A stretch of 64,000 nt of DNA, taken from contig JAKDNM010000002.1 of assembly GCA_030456445.1 (NCBI GenBank), positions 21,916 through 85,915 on the forward strand, in the 5' to 3' direction. The position numbers and the translations under genes are program-made. The notes under the pieces were generated by a model that worked only from the letters and a program-made list of their open reading frames with translations, was not told the DNA's origin and searched no databases. Below, one piece after another: positions 45,006-54,104 of the stretch (position 1 is the stretch's first letter; every line of letters begins with the position of its first letter). The stretch is from Hyphomicrobiales bacterium (GTDB taxonomy: Bacteria; Pseudomonadota; Alphaproteobacteria; Rhizobiales; Rhizobiaceae).

Positions 45006-46100
45006 TCAGGAAACGAGGGTCCGGTTGAAGAACGGCGTCATCTTGCCGAGCGCGGCTTCAACATATTTGGGCACCCAATAGGTTTCGATGTGCTGTGCGC
45101 CCTCGATCTTGAACAGTTCCTTGTCCTTCGTGCCGGTCGCCTTGGGAAATGCGTCCTCGGACATGTAAAGGGTGTCGGCGGCGCTGCCGGCGATCATCAA
45201 CAGCGGGACGTTGATGAGGTCGATCTGATCCGTCGCGTCCCAACGCATCAGGTCGAGCAAGCTGCTCGTGGTGTATTTGAAGGTGGAGCCAGGGTGCGCG
45301 TTGGTCTTCCAGTAGTAGACATAGCCCTGCCGATAGAGAGGGAACGGCAGCGCCGCGATCTGCTCATCCGTCAGGCCGGCATCACCGGAATAGAGAATTC
45401 CCCCACCGGCCTTTTCCTGGGCGCGGGCCTCAGACGCCTGCGCCAGGCGCTCCTCAATCGTATCAAGCTGTGAGTCCTGGAAGCCGTTGCGGCGAACCCG
45501 CCCTGAATTGAACATGCTCAGCGTCGCAACCGCCTTGAAGCGTTTGTCGGCTTTCGCAGCCGCCAGGGCGTAACCGCCGCCGCCGCAAATGCCGAGCAAG
45601 CCGAGACGGTTCGCATCGACGCCAGGAGACTGCGTGATGAAGTCCGCAGCGCCGTGAATGTCCTCGGTGCGGTATTGCGGTTTGTCCGTGCTGCGCGGCT
45701 CGCCGCCGCTGCCGCCCTGGTAGGCGGCGTCCATCGCGATCGTGATGAACCCGCGTTCCGCAAGGCTCTGCGCGTAGAGGCCAGCGGTCTGCTCCTTCAC
45801 GCCGCCATTCGGATGCGCAACGACGATCGTCGGATATTTCTTGCTCGGATCGTAGTTTGCCGGCGTGTAGACATTGGCGACGATATCGAGGCCATTGAGC
45901 TTGTACTTTTGCGGGCGGATGTTGACCTTGCCCGGCTCGTTCTTGGTGATGGCGCCGTCATAAACCAGCGTAAACGGGTTCTTCCTGTAATCGAGCGGCG
46001 AGGCGATCGGTTCGGCAGCGGATGCTTCGGTCATGAAGGGCACTCCTATCATTGCAGTTGAGAGAACGAGCGCGGAGGCTCCAAGGAACTCGCGCCTCAT
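45006..46100 (-). CDS. Tat-exported alpha/beta hydrolase (dienelactone/acetyl-xylan-type)
   Basis: 364 residues. Signal [20 protein letters not shown], hydrolase fold with IVVAHPNGGVKEQ, the nucleophile elbow LGLLGICGGGGYALA (Cys in the Ser place: GICGGG), the acid in LLMIAGSAADTLY, and GAQHIETYW (His). A Cys nucleophile points to the dienelactone-hydrolase side of the family. Its signal sequence is nearly identical at DNA level to that of the cupin gene 1.5 kb away. Gap of 71 nt to the CMD gene. Confidence 0.87.
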   Translation of the reverse strand: MRREFLGASALVLSTAMIGVPFMTEASAAEPIASPLDYRKNPFTLVYDGAITKNEPGKVNIRPQKYKLNGLDIVANVYTPANYDPSKKYPTIVVAHPNGGVKEQTAGLYAQSLAERGFITIAMDAAYQGGSGGEPRSTDKPQYRTEDIHGAADFITQSPGVDANRLGLLGICGGGGYALAAAKADKRFKAVATLSMFNSGRVRRNGFQDSQLDTIEERLAQASEARAQEKAGGGILYSGDAGLTDEQIAALPFPLYRQGYVYYWKTNAHPGSTFKYTTSSLLDLMRWDATDQIDLINVPLLMIAGSAADTLYMSEDAFPKATGTKDKELFKIEGAQHIETYWVPKYVEAALGKMTPFFNRTLVS

Positions 46101-46169
46101 TTCGGACTCCTTTCTTGTCGCTGCGTAAGATGAGCGCGCACGACTTCGCGAGAGGCAGCGCGGGCCGCG

Positions 46170-47261
46170 TCAGTCCAGCTTCTTCGCCATGAGGAACTTC
46201 GAGATCTGGTCCGCGATCTGGAAGTTGTTCAGGTCCGACATCAGGAAGTGGGTGTTGCCGCGAATGCCAATGTCCGGCAGATGCACGAGTTGCGCGTCGC
46301 CGCCATGCTTGTTGATGGCCTCGACCCAGAGCTTCGCCATAGCGAGCCGCACCCGCCAATTGTCCTGTCCGCGCTCTTTGGTCGGTTCGGTCGGGAAATT
46401 GTCGCCGTAGAAGATAGTGATCGGGATGCGGGTTAGCTTTTCGAAATCGGCGAGCGGCACTGCCTCCGGCGCCAGCGCTCCGGCTGCGCTTGGCATTGCT
46501 TCGGGCAGTTCGCCTTCGGGAAAAATGAAGCCGCTGCCAGGTTCGAGCGCGACGATGCCCTTGACGTTTTGGCTCTTGATCGCCGTCAGCCAGCCCGGCC
46601 CGCCTGCCTGCGAATGCGAGAACAGGATGCCGGGGCCGATCTTGTCGAACAGCGCCGCCATAGCGTCCGAGATCACGCCGGCATCATAGGGTCCGGTGTT
46701 GGGCGTGACGGAGCGGAAGAATTGATCCAGAGCCTCCGGGTCGCGGCTGAATTGCACGTTGTCGAAGAAATTCGGCCATTTGCCGAACCGGAACTGATCG
46801 AAGAAAAGTTGATCGTAGGGAGTCGGTTCGATCGTGGCGGCGACGGTGCTATTACCGGCCCGGCCTCGACGTGGTTGATCGACGATGTAAACCGGGAAAT
46901 GCCGGCGCAGGAAGATGTTCTGAAATCCCTCGCGGCCGTCAGGGGTGGTTTCCCAACTGCGGCCCGACTGGTATGCGCCATGCAGCATGACGATGGGCAG
47001 CGGTTTGGCGTTTAGCGGCTTCTGATAGAAGGCATAGAGGTGATCGCCGTGGAAGGTCTGCCCTTCGGCGGTCGGATTGTTGTTGTTATAGGTGCCTGGC
47101 GTCGTGACCACCTTGCCGCCGACGAAGAAGCTGCCTTGCTCCTCGATGGTCAGAGGCTCCGGTTTCGCCTTCTGGTCAGCCATTGCTGCCACCGGGGCAA
47201 GCATGGCGGCAGCCGCGAACAACGATGCGACGAAGCGATTGCATGGACTCAAGGCTCCCAT
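46170..47261 (-). CDS. Exported alpha/beta hydrolase
   Basis: 363 residues from the ATG at 47261 (TTG three codons earlier is possible). Signal peptide (CNRFVASLFAAAAMLAPVAA), then PIVMLHGAYQSGRSWETTPD (oxyanion region), nucleophile elbow ILFSHSQAGGPGW (Ser in SHSQAG), acid-like IFYGDNFPTEP and HFLMSDLNN. Hydrolase of the esterase type with export to the periplasm. First gene of the hydrolase-cupin group; a LysR-like dyad and an ATCTGTACAGAT palindrome lie just upstream. Confidence 0.88.
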   Translation of the reverse strand: MGALSPCNRFVASLFAAAAMLAPVAAMADQKAKPEPLTIEEQGSFFVGGKVVTTPGTYNNNNPTAEGQTFHGDHLYAFYQKPLNAKPLPIVMLHGAYQSGRSWETTPDGREGFQNIFLRRHFPVYIVDQPRRGRAGNSTVAATIEPTPYDQLFFDQFRFGKWPNFFDNVQFSRDPEALDQFFRSVTPNTGPYDAGVISDAMAALFDKIGPGILFSHSQAGGPGWLTAIKSQNVKGIVALEPGSGFIFPEGELPEAMPSAAGALAPEAVPLADFEKLTRIPITIFYGDNFPTEPTKERGQDNWRVRLAMAKLWVEAINKHGGDAQLVHLPDIGIRGNTHFLMSDLNNFQIADQISKFLMAKKLD

Positions 47262-47318
47262 CCTTTTCAACCTTTTGATCGTTGAGCAAAGATAGAGCCA
47301 ATCGCATTCCGTGATTAG

Positions 47319-47558
47319 ATGCCAAAATCCGAATGCGTCGTTAAGTTCAACTTAATAATCTGTACAGATGAAACGAAGATGATCTGCATACCAGCTGCGG
47401 CCTTCCGACCGGTTTGCGATCGGCACAGCGGCGCTTGGCGAGCCCGGATGTACATACCCGGTGTCGTTTCCGACGGCGACGTCTTGATTTCGGGCCGGGC
47501 GCGACTTGAGGTCGACGTGCCGCCATGGTCCGGATCGCCCTGGAGAGGCGACAGCTAG
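47319..47558 (+). pseudogene. C-terminal remnant of a backbone gene cut by the redox block
   Basis: The frame ending at TAG 47556-47558 reads as a natural C-terminus (RARMYIPGVVSDGDVLISGR, then LEVDVPPWSGSPW). It has no plausible native start; its ATG at 47319 is in the flanking inserted sequence. I interpret it as the 3' end of the gene whose first codons survive at 40363-40375. Junction near 47380 is not resolved. Confidence 0.45.
47341..47369. promoter_or_regulatory. LysR-type dyad and adjacent palindrome
   Basis: TTAAGTTCAACTTAA at 47341-47355 is a perfect dyad (7-base arms, 1-base centre) and ATCTGTACAGAT at 47358-47369 is a 12-nt perfect palindrome. Both lie 80-110 nt upstream of the hydrolase start at 47261. 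The first resembles the dyad before lysR. Confidence 0.5.
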
Positions 47559-47601
47559 CCGGCACCCAAATTCCTTCACCGGTTCTCCTCATCCGCGGCG
47601 C

Positions 47602-47690
47602 GGGAGGAAGAGAGGGGCCGGGAGGAGTTCGGCCTTGCTGGAGCGGAGAGCGTGCGCCGGCAGGGCGGGACACTCTCGCTCGAAGGACAT
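47602..47690 (+). promoter_or_regulatory. Purine-rich leader of the strawberry-notch gene
   Basis: GGGAGGAAGAGAGGGGCCGGGAGG begins at 47602 (quoted in parts: GGGAGGAAGAG, then GGGGCCGGGAGG), followed by a GAGCGGAGAGCG stretch and GAAGGACATCTCC before the ATG at 47695. Its composition and position match the leaders of DUF932, parB and 61786. Confidence 0.4.
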
Positions 47691-47694
47691 CTCC

Positions 47695-50367
47695 ATGAAC
47701 ATTGTCACGACCACCTCGACCGTCGCCCGGACGGGCGCTCCCCCTGCGGCCCCGGCATCCCGCCCCGTCGACACCGGTCTTGCGATCCATCAGGCAGCAA
47801 TCCAGCTTCTTCCCTTTCTTGAACAGGGCAAGCCCATCACCACCGCGGCACTGCGCGCGACCATGACCGATAGCTTCGGCGGCAGCGATGCACAGGGGTT
47901 TTGGGTCTGGAAGGATGCCTACGAAGCGCTCGAAGCCGCCCAAATCCTGTTTCTCCGCCGCTACGGTTCAGCGATCCTGTCGCGGTCGGCCGCGCCGCAG
48001 GCGGCACTGGCGATGATGAAACGCATCGCCGAGCTCGTTCCCACCCACACGCGGCGCTCCGACGAGAGCCAGGCCATGCAGCAGCTTTCGACGCCGCTGC
48101 CGCTCGCCTTCGTCACGGCCAATGCCGCCGCGATCTCATCGTCGGATCTCGTTCTCGAACCCTCGGCCGGCACCGGTCTCCTTGCCGTTCATGCCCAGAT
48201 TGCCCGGGCGTCGCTCGCGCTCAACGAACTCGCCGCGACGCGCGCCGATCTGCTCGGCCTGTTGTTTCCGCGCACTCCCGTTTTTCGGCATGACGCGGCC
48301 CATATCGACGATCATCTCGATGCCGGGATCGAACCCTCCGTTGTGCTGATGAACCCGCCCTTCAGCGTGGGCGCCTATATCGACAGTCATGTCGCCGACG
48401 CGGCGTGGCGGCATCTGTCTTCGGCCTTCGCCCGCCTGCGTGCCGGAGGCCGACTGGTCGCCATCACCGGCACCGGCCTCTCTCCGGAAAACCCCAAATG
48501 GCGGGCTGCGTTCGAGCGGCTGCAGCAGCAGGGCAGGGTGGTCTTCACAGCGGCGATCGATGGCCGCGTCTATGCCCGCCATGGCACGACGGCCGAAACC
48601 CGCCTCACCACCATCGACAAGACGCCAGCATCCGATCCGTCTGCATTTGTAGCGTCGCCGGGCAAGGCCCCGGACGTCGAGACATTGCTCTCCTGGATTT
48701 CCGATCTGCCTCCGCGCACGCCGGGCGGCTTTCCGGATTCGATCGGCGCCCTGTCGAACGGGATCCTGCGCAATGCTGCGATGCAGATGGCCGCGCGATC
48801 CGCCGCGAGAGCGGCGCCCATCGCAACCGCGGCGCCAATTTGGAAGACCAACCGGCCGGTCCGTCCCGTTGTCCGGGCGAAACCCGCCCGACCGGTCGTG
48901 CCCGACGCCGCGCCTACCGTTCCCCTCGCCTATGAACTGCGCGACTGGATGCCGGAGGAGGGCGGACGGCTCACCGACACGATCTACGAGCCCTATGCGC
49001 TGCAGTCGATCCACATCCCCCGCGCCAAACCGCATCCGACGCCGCTCGTCCAGTCCGCGGCGATGGCGGCGGTCGCGCCGCCGAAGCCGTCGTACCGGCC
49101 GCTCCTGCCGGACGCGATCATCGACGTGGGCCTGCTGTCCGACGCCCAGATCGAAAGCGTGATCTATGCCGGCGAGGCGCATTCCGGCCATCTCGCAGGT
49201 GCCTGGACGGTCGACGAAACCTGCGATGTCGTCACGGCCGCCCCCGACGGCGCGGAGAACGCGGTCCGCTTCCGCCGCGGATGGTTTTTGGGTGACGGAA
49301 CCGGCTGCGGCAAGGGGCGACAGGTTGCCGGCATCATTCTGGACAACTGGCTGCAGGGCCGTCGGCGCGCGATCTGGATATCGAAGTCCGACAAGCTGCT
49401 CGAAGATGCTCAGCGCGATTGGGCAGCGCTCGGCCAGGAGCGTCTTCTCGTCCAGCCACTCTCGCGTTTTCGGCAAGGCACGCCGATCCGCCTTGCCGAA
49501 GGTATCCTGTTCACCACCTACGCGACGCTGCGTTCGCAGGAGCGCGAAGGCAAAAAGTCGCGCATCACGCAGATCCTCGACTGGGTGGGGAAGGACTTTG
49601 ATGGCGTCATAATCTTCGACGAAGCCCATGCGATGGCCAATGCCGCCGGCGGCAAAAGCGAACGCGGCGACGTCGCGCCATCGCAGCAGGGCAGGGCGGG
49701 CCTGCGCCTGCAGCATGCGCTGCCCGACGCCCGCGTCGTATACGTGTCCGCGACCGGCGCCACCGCCGTCGAGAATCTAGCCTACGCCCAGCGCCTCGGC
49801 ATCTGGGGCAGCGAGGACTTTCCCTTCGCCAACCGCGCCGAGTTCGTGGCGGCCATCGAGGACGGCGGTGTCGCGGCGATGGAGGTGCTCGCCCGCGACC
49901 TCAAGTCGCTCGGACTCTACACGTCGCGCTCACTCTCCTATGACGGCGTCGAATACGATCTTCTCGAGCACAAACTCACCGAGGAGCAGATCCGCATCTA
50001 CAATTCCTATGCGGACGCGTTCCAGGTCATCCATAACAATTTGACCGCCGCGCTCGAGGCAGCCAACATCACCAGCGAGACCGGCACGCTGAATCGCAAT
50101 GCGAAGGCGGCAGCCCGCTCGGCATTCGAAAGCACCAAGCAGCGTTTCTTCTCCCACCTCATCACCTCGATGATGACGCCGACGCTGATTGGCGCGATCG
50201 AGCAGGACCGCGCGGAAGGTCATTCAGCGGTCGTGCAGATCGTCTCGACCGGCGAAGCACTGATGGAACGGCGGCTGGCCGAGATCCCGACCGAGGAATG
50301 GTCAGACCTCCACGTTGATGTCACGCCGAGGGAATATGTATTATCCCGAGTTCGGGATAATACATAA
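47695..50367 (+). CDS. Methylase / strawberry-notch helicase, 5' part (interrupted)
   Basis: Open frame of 890 codons; host sequence ends at 50336 and the last ten codons are element DNA. N-terminal adenine-methylase-like domain: DLVLEPSAGTGLLAVHA (about 152) and VVLMNPPFSVGAY (about 215). Strawberry-notch SF2 helicase: DGTGCGKGRQ (Walker A, about 535), IIFDEAHAMAN (DEAH, about 641), YVSATGATAVENL (motif III). The SF2 C-terminal motif lies beyond the insertion at 50337-56670. Joining 50336 to 56671 gives an unbroken 1485-residue frame (EYV-GGYLMHSFP). Conserved gene of alphaproteobacterial conjugative elements; role in DNA transfer or establishment is unproven. Confidence 0.85.
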   Translation: MNIVTTTSTVARTGAPPAAPASRPVDTGLAIHQAAIQLLPFLEQGKPITTAALRATMTDSFGGSDAQGFWVWKDAYEALEAAQILFLRRYGSAILSRSAAPQAALAMMKRIAELVPTHTRRSDESQAMQQLSTPLPLAFVTANAAAISSSDLVLEPSAGTGLLAVHAQIARASLALNELAATRADLLGLLFPRTPVFRHDAAHIDDHLDAGIEPSVVLMNPPFSVGAYIDSHVADAAWRHLSSAFARLRAGGRLVAITGTGLSPENPKWRAAFERLQQQGRVVFTAAIDGRVYARHGTTAETRLTTIDKTPASDPSAFVASPGKAPDVETLLSWISDLPPRTPGGFPDSIGALSNGILRNAAMQMAARSAARAAPIATAAPIWKTNRPVRPVVRAKPARPVVPDAAPTVPLAYELRDWMPEEGGRLTDTIYEPYALQSIHIPRAKPHPTPLVQSAAMAAVAPPKPSYRPLLPDAIIDVGLLSDAQIESVIYAGEAHSGHLAGAWTVDETCDVVTAAPDGAENAVRFRRGWFLGDGTGCGKGRQVAGIILDNWLQGRRRAIWISKSDKLLEDAQRDWAALGQERLLVQPLSRFRQGTPIRLAEGILFTTYATLRSQEREGKKSRITQILDWVGKDFDGVIIFDEAHAMANAAGGKSERGDVAPSQQGRAGLRLQHALPDARVVYVSATGATAVENLAYAQRLGIWGSEDFPFANRAEFVAAIEDGGVAAMEVLARDLKSLGLYTSRSLSYDGVEYDLLEHKLTEEQIRIYNSYADAFQVIHNNLTAALEAANITSETGTLNRNAKAAARSAFESTKQRFFSHLITSMMTPTLIGAIEQDRAEGHSAVVQIVSTGEALMERRLAEIPTEEWSDLHVDVTPREYVLSRVRDNT
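50337..50364. repeat. XerCD-like 11-6-11 palindrome at the left end
   Basis: Arms TGTATTATCCC (50337-50347) and GGGATAATACA (50354-50364) around the six-base centre GAGTTC. The arms continue to 13 bases with a GT centre. This is the size and layout of dif-type tyrosine recombinase core sites. It lies between the host gene and the left inverted repeat and has no counterpart at the right end. Confidence 0.7.
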
Positions 50368-50550
50368 TATGCCGCGTCCCCGTTATGCAACGAACGGCGG
50401 GTCAAGTCTTTGATCTGCTTTTTCATTTCCTCATCTCCACTTGGCATAATCATGATGCCTCTGCTCTCAACAGCAGAAGGACACACCCTCATGACTCCCA
50501 CCTCTGACTCTCCCTCCGGCGGCGACCCGCGCGCCGACGTTTCCGACGAG
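50365..50550. repeat. Left terminal inverted repeat of the RIT element
   Basis: 186 nt, reverse complement of 56485-56670 with two mismatches (around 50493 and 50536). It includes a copy of the recombinase leader and the first 20 codons of the first recombinase (TSDSPSGGDPRA). Confidence 0.9.
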
Positions 50551-50587
50551 CGGCCGGACCTGCTTACGCCAGTCGCCTTCGCGCCTT

Positions 50588-53062
50588 ATGCTGGACGGGA
50601 CGGAAAGGGTTGGATTGAAATCGCCGGTGGCTGACGAGAGCGACATTGAGGCGGAGTTGGAGCGGGTTCGAACGCGTCTGGCCAATTTGAATGCCGAACG
50701 CGCGCAGCTTCAGCGTGAGGTGGCGGCCCTTGAGAGACGCCTCGCTGCGAAGCCCGCGGTCAAACAGCCTTCCTTCGAGAACGCCCCTGTCACGAACACC
50801 TCCCCGTCGCATGAAAAGGTAGGGCTGTTCCGAAGCCTATTCGCCGGTCGGCCTGATGTATTCCCGGTGCGATGGGAAAACAGGAAGACTGGCCGATCAG
50901 GATATTCGCCCGCCTGCGCCAATGAATGGGTAAGGGGCATCTGCGGCAAGCCAAAGGTGAAATGCGGCGAATGCCTGCATCAGGCGTTCATCCCGCCGGA
51001 CGAAAGTATCATGGAAAAACACCTGCGGGGTGGCGATGGCCGGGGCGCGGATTTTATCGCCGGTGTTTATCCGTTGCTTCCTGGAGATATATGCTGGTTC
51101 CTGGCAGCGGATTTTGACAAGGCATCCTGGGCCGAGGATGCGAGTGCGCTGCTCGAAACCTGCCGGGAGAAAGGGGTTCCAGCGGCGCTCGAACGGTCGA
51201 GATCCGGGAACGGAGGCCACGTCTGGATCTTCTTCTCCGAACCGGTCTCGGCCCGTCTGGCGCGCCAGCTCGGATCGGTCCTGATCACGGAAACGATGGA
51301 AAGGAGGCCGGAAATCGGCTTCGCCTCGTATGACCGGCTGTTTCCGAACCAGGATACTATGCCGCTTGGTGGCTTTGGCAACCTGATCGCCTTGCCCCTC
51401 CAGAATACTGCGCGCAAGGCCGGCAACAGCGTCTTTGTGGATGCGGATATGCGGCCATATGACGATCAGTGGGCCTATTTGTCTTTGCTGCCGAGAATAT
51501 CGGGGGCGGCTGTGACCGATCTAGTCGAAGCGGCCGAGCTTTCGGGACGGGTGCTTGGCGTGCGCATGCCGGTGGATGACGAGCAGGCGGATGAACCTTG
51601 GAAGATGTCTCCGTCACGCCGCAGTTCGCCGCATCGTCTTGATGTGCCTATCCCGCAGATGATCAAGGTGACGGTCGCGGACCAGATCTATATCGACAGG
51701 TCAGGGCTGCCTTCAGCCATGATCGCTCAGTTGGTGCGGCTGGCCGCGTTCCAGAACCCGGAGTTTTATCGCGCGCAGGCGATGCGGCTGCCGACATTCG
51801 GAAAGCCGCGGATTGTGTCGTGCGCCGAGTTGCATCCCCGGCACGTCGCTCTGCCGCGCGGGTGCTTCGACGAGTTGGTCGGGTTCCTGGCCGAACACGA
51901 TGCAACCGTCGATCTGGACGATTTGCGTGAAGACGGAAAGGCCTTACCGGAGACGGTGTGCTTCCAAGGCGAACTTCGCCAGCAGCAATCACAGGCATTC
52001 GATGCCCTGATTGCGCACGATACCGGCGTACTCGCCGCCACGACCGCATTCGGCAAGACGGTTGTCGCCTCGGCGCTGATCGCACATCGTGCCCGCAATA
52101 CGCTTGTGTTGGTCCACCGCCGGGAATTGCTCAGCCAGTGGGTCGAACGGCTTGAGTCGTTTTTGCAGATCGATCCAAAGCAGATCGGCACCATCGGTGC
52201 CGGAAAGCGCAAACCTACCGGCTTGGTCGACGTGGCGCTGATTCAGAGTCTGGTTCGCAAAGGCGAAGTTGACGACGTCGTTGCCGATTACGGTCACCTC
52301 GTTGTCGATGAATGCCATCACCTGTCGGCCATGAGCTTTGAGCTTGTCGCACGCAGGTCGAAGGCGCGCTATGTCACCGGTTTGTCGGCTACCGTCGCCC
52401 GAAAGGATGGACATCATCCAATCATCTTCATGCAATGCGGCCCGGTGCGCCATCAGGTAAGCGCCAAATCGCAGGCCGCCGAAAGCGGCCTACGCCATCG
52501 TGCTCGTGAGCGCCACACGAGTTTCCGATTGCCGGAGGTCCTCGCCATGGCCGAGCGCCCGTCCATGCCGGCGATCTATGCCGCTCTTGCGGAAGATGGG
52601 CCCCGAAACGATCTGATCTTCGATGATGTGCTGAAATCGCTTGAGGCCAAACGTTCGCCGATCGTGCTGACCGAGCGGAAGGATCATCTCGAGTATCTTC
52701 AGCAGCGATTCTCGGGGTTCGCCAAGAACATCGTCGTGCTCCGTGGCGGCATGTCCACCAAAGAGCGAAAGGCCGCGCAGGCCGCATTGACCGTTGCCGA
52801 CGATGAGGAACGGCTGATCCTCGCGACAGGGCGCTATATCGGCGAAGGCTTCGATGATGCCCGGCTTGATACCTTGTTCCTGACAATGCCAATCGCCTGG
52901 AAAGGCACCTTGGCGCAATATGTGGGCAGGTTGCACCGACGGCATGACGAAAAGAAGGACGTGCTTGTGGTCGACTACGTGGACAGTTTGGTTCCGGTCC
53001 TTGCCAGGATGGCCGCCAAGCGACGAACAGGCTATCGGGCGCTCGGCTATGTGATGGAATAG
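50588..53062 (+). CDS. Archaeo-eukaryotic primase fused to SF2 helicase (TOTE-class)
   Basis: 824 residues from ATG 50588; a GTG at 50627 (MADESDIEAELERV-like start) may be the true one. Coiled coil (LERVRTRLANLNAERAQL). AEP primase domain: FLAADFDKASW (about 172), SRSGNGGHVWIFFSEP (about 205), FGNLIALPLQ. Helicase: TTAFGKTVVAS (Walker A, about 485), VVDECHH (motif II, about 572), GRYIGEGFDDARLDTLFL and QYVGRLHRRHD (motif VI, about 777). This is the TOTE conflict-system primase plus helicase. Divergent from the recombinases, inside the terminal repeats, so it travels as cargo. Intact motifs suggest function; plausible as anti-invader or replication-linked gene. Confidence 0.87.
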   Translation: MLDGTERVGLKSPVADESDIEAELERVRTRLANLNAERAQLQREVAALERRLAAKPAVKQPSFENAPVTNTSPSHEKVGLFRSLFAGRPDVFPVRWENRKTGRSGYSPACANEWVRGICGKPKVKCGECLHQAFIPPDESIMEKHLRGGDGRGADFIAGVYPLLPGDICWFLAADFDKASWAEDASALLETCREKGVPAALERSRSGNGGHVWIFFSEPVSARLARQLGSVLITETMERRPEIGFASYDRLFPNQDTMPLGGFGNLIALPLQNTARKAGNSVFVDADMRPYDDQWAYLSLLPRISGAAVTDLVEAAELSGRVLGVRMPVDDEQADEPWKMSPSRRSSPHRLDVPIPQMIKVTVADQIYIDRSGLPSAMIAQLVRLAAFQNPEFYRAQAMRLPTFGKPRIVSCAELHPRHVALPRGCFDELVGFLAEHDATVDLDDLREDGKALPETVCFQGELRQQQSQAFDALIAHDTGVLAATTAFGKTVVASALIAHRARNTLVLVHRRELLSQWVERLESFLQIDPKQIGTIGAGKRKPTGLVDVALIQSLVRKGEVDDVVADYGHLVVDECHHLSAMSFELVARRSKARYVTGLSATVARKDGHHPIIFMQCGPVRHQVSAKSQAAESGLRHRARERHTSFRLPEVLAMAERPSMPAIYAALAEDGPRNDLIFDDVLKSLEAKRSPIVLTERKDHLEYLQQRFSGFAKNIVVLRGGMSTKERKAAQAALTVADDEERLILATGRYIGEGFDDARLDTLFLTMPIAWKGTLAQYVGRLHRRHDEKKDVLVVDYVDSLVPVLARMAAKRRTGYRALGYVME

Positions 53063-53099
53063 CGTCCCGCAAAACGCGGGACGCCAATTTGCCGGGCGG

Positions 53100-54104
53100 T
53101 CAGGAACGCTGTGTGGCGACGGCCAAGATCTGCATCAGTTTGTCCGAGGGTTCCCGGAACTTGCCGGGTTTGATCAACGGGGCGTGATGGGCATCCAGAA
53201 GCGCGAGCTTCTCGGTTGGATCGGCGCGCAGATACATCTCGGTAGTCTGGATGCTGGCGTGGCCGAGCCACAGCGCCACCTTGCGAACGTCTCCGGTTGC
53301 CTGGAGCGTGTGCATGGCGCAGCTATGCCGAAGCACATGCGGCGTGACGCTTTTGCCGGTAATCGACGGCACCGTTTTGCATGCTTTGGCCACGTGCAGT
53401 TGGAGCCTGTACGCGAATCCATCGCGGCTGATGCGCTTCCCATCCCGGCTCAGGAACAGTTCCGGACCCTGGCTACCCGGCCGAACGGCCAGCCATGCAC
53501 GCAATACGGCCTGCGTTTCTTTCCAGAGCGGAAGGATACGTTCGCGTCGCCCCTTGCCGAGGACGCGAATGCTGGAAAGCGACCTGTCGGGGAAGTCTTC
53601 CATCCGCATCGCCAACAGTTCGGATGCTCGCAGACCCGCGGCGTAGGCCAGATGGAGCATCGCACGGTCACGTAGGCCGCCCCGCGTGCGAATATCGGGC
53701 GCCGCAAGCAGCGCTCGGATCTCTTCCCGTGTCAGGTAGTCAATGAGCCGGGTGTCCGTTCGCTTGACCGGCAGCGCGCGGATCATCATGGCCTGTTCGA
53801 GGCAGGCCGGTTGCCGGTGTTCGACGAAGCGAAAGAATGCCTTGATCGCCGAGAGCCGGGCATTGCGAGAACGGGCGGTATTGTCCCGCCCCTCCTCGAC
53901 ATGCTCCAGAAAAGCTCTCACCAATCCGACATCGAGATCCTCGATCATGAGGTCGGATGGCTGTCGTTTGAAACGCGCGGCAGCGAAACGCAGTAAGAGC
54001 GTGAACGCATGCGCATAGCTCGCGATTGTATGCGGGCTTGCACCGCGTTCATTCGGAAGGTGGTTCTGCAGGAATGCGGAAAGGTCCGGAGCGAGCGGCG
54101 TCAT
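53100..54104 (-). CDS. Tyrosine recombinase, third RIT gene
   Basis: 334 residues from ATG 54104, which overlaps the previous stop (ATGA). N-terminal SAM-like DNA-binding domain (SPHTIASYAHAFTLLLRFAA). Catalytic set: Arg in AYAAGLRASELLAM, Lys in VLGKGRRERILPL, HVLRHSCAMHTL (H-x-x-R), and LGHASIQTTEMYLRAD with His and Tyr. Complete RKHRHY recombinase, resembling XerC/XerD and phage-type integrases. The last gene of the trio, ending 37 nt from the convergent cargo gene stop. Confidence 0.92.
   Translation of the reverse strand: MTPLAPDLSAFLQNHLPNERGASPHTIASYAHAFTLLLRFAAARFKRQPSDLMIEDLDVGLVRAFLEHVEEGRDNTARSRNARLSAIKAFFRFVEHRQPACLEQAMMIRALPVKRTDTRLIDYLTREEIRALLAAPDIRTRGGLRDRAMLHLAYAAGLRASELLAMRMEDFPDRSLSSIRVLGKGRRERILPLWKETQAVLRAWLAVRPGSQGPELFLSRDGKRISRDGFAYRLQLHVAKACKTVPSITGKSVTPHVLRHSCAMHTLQATGDVRKVALWLGHASIQTTEMYLRADPTEKLALLDAHHAPLIKPGKFREPSDKLMQILAVATQRS

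Noticed and set aside
48136..49716. 526-codon minus-strand frame
   Set aside because: Antisense of the methylase/strawberry-notch gene.
50410..50634. 74-codon + strand frame at the left element end
   Set aside because: It is the duplicated first codons of the recombinase in the terminal repeat followed by unrelated sequence; not a gene.
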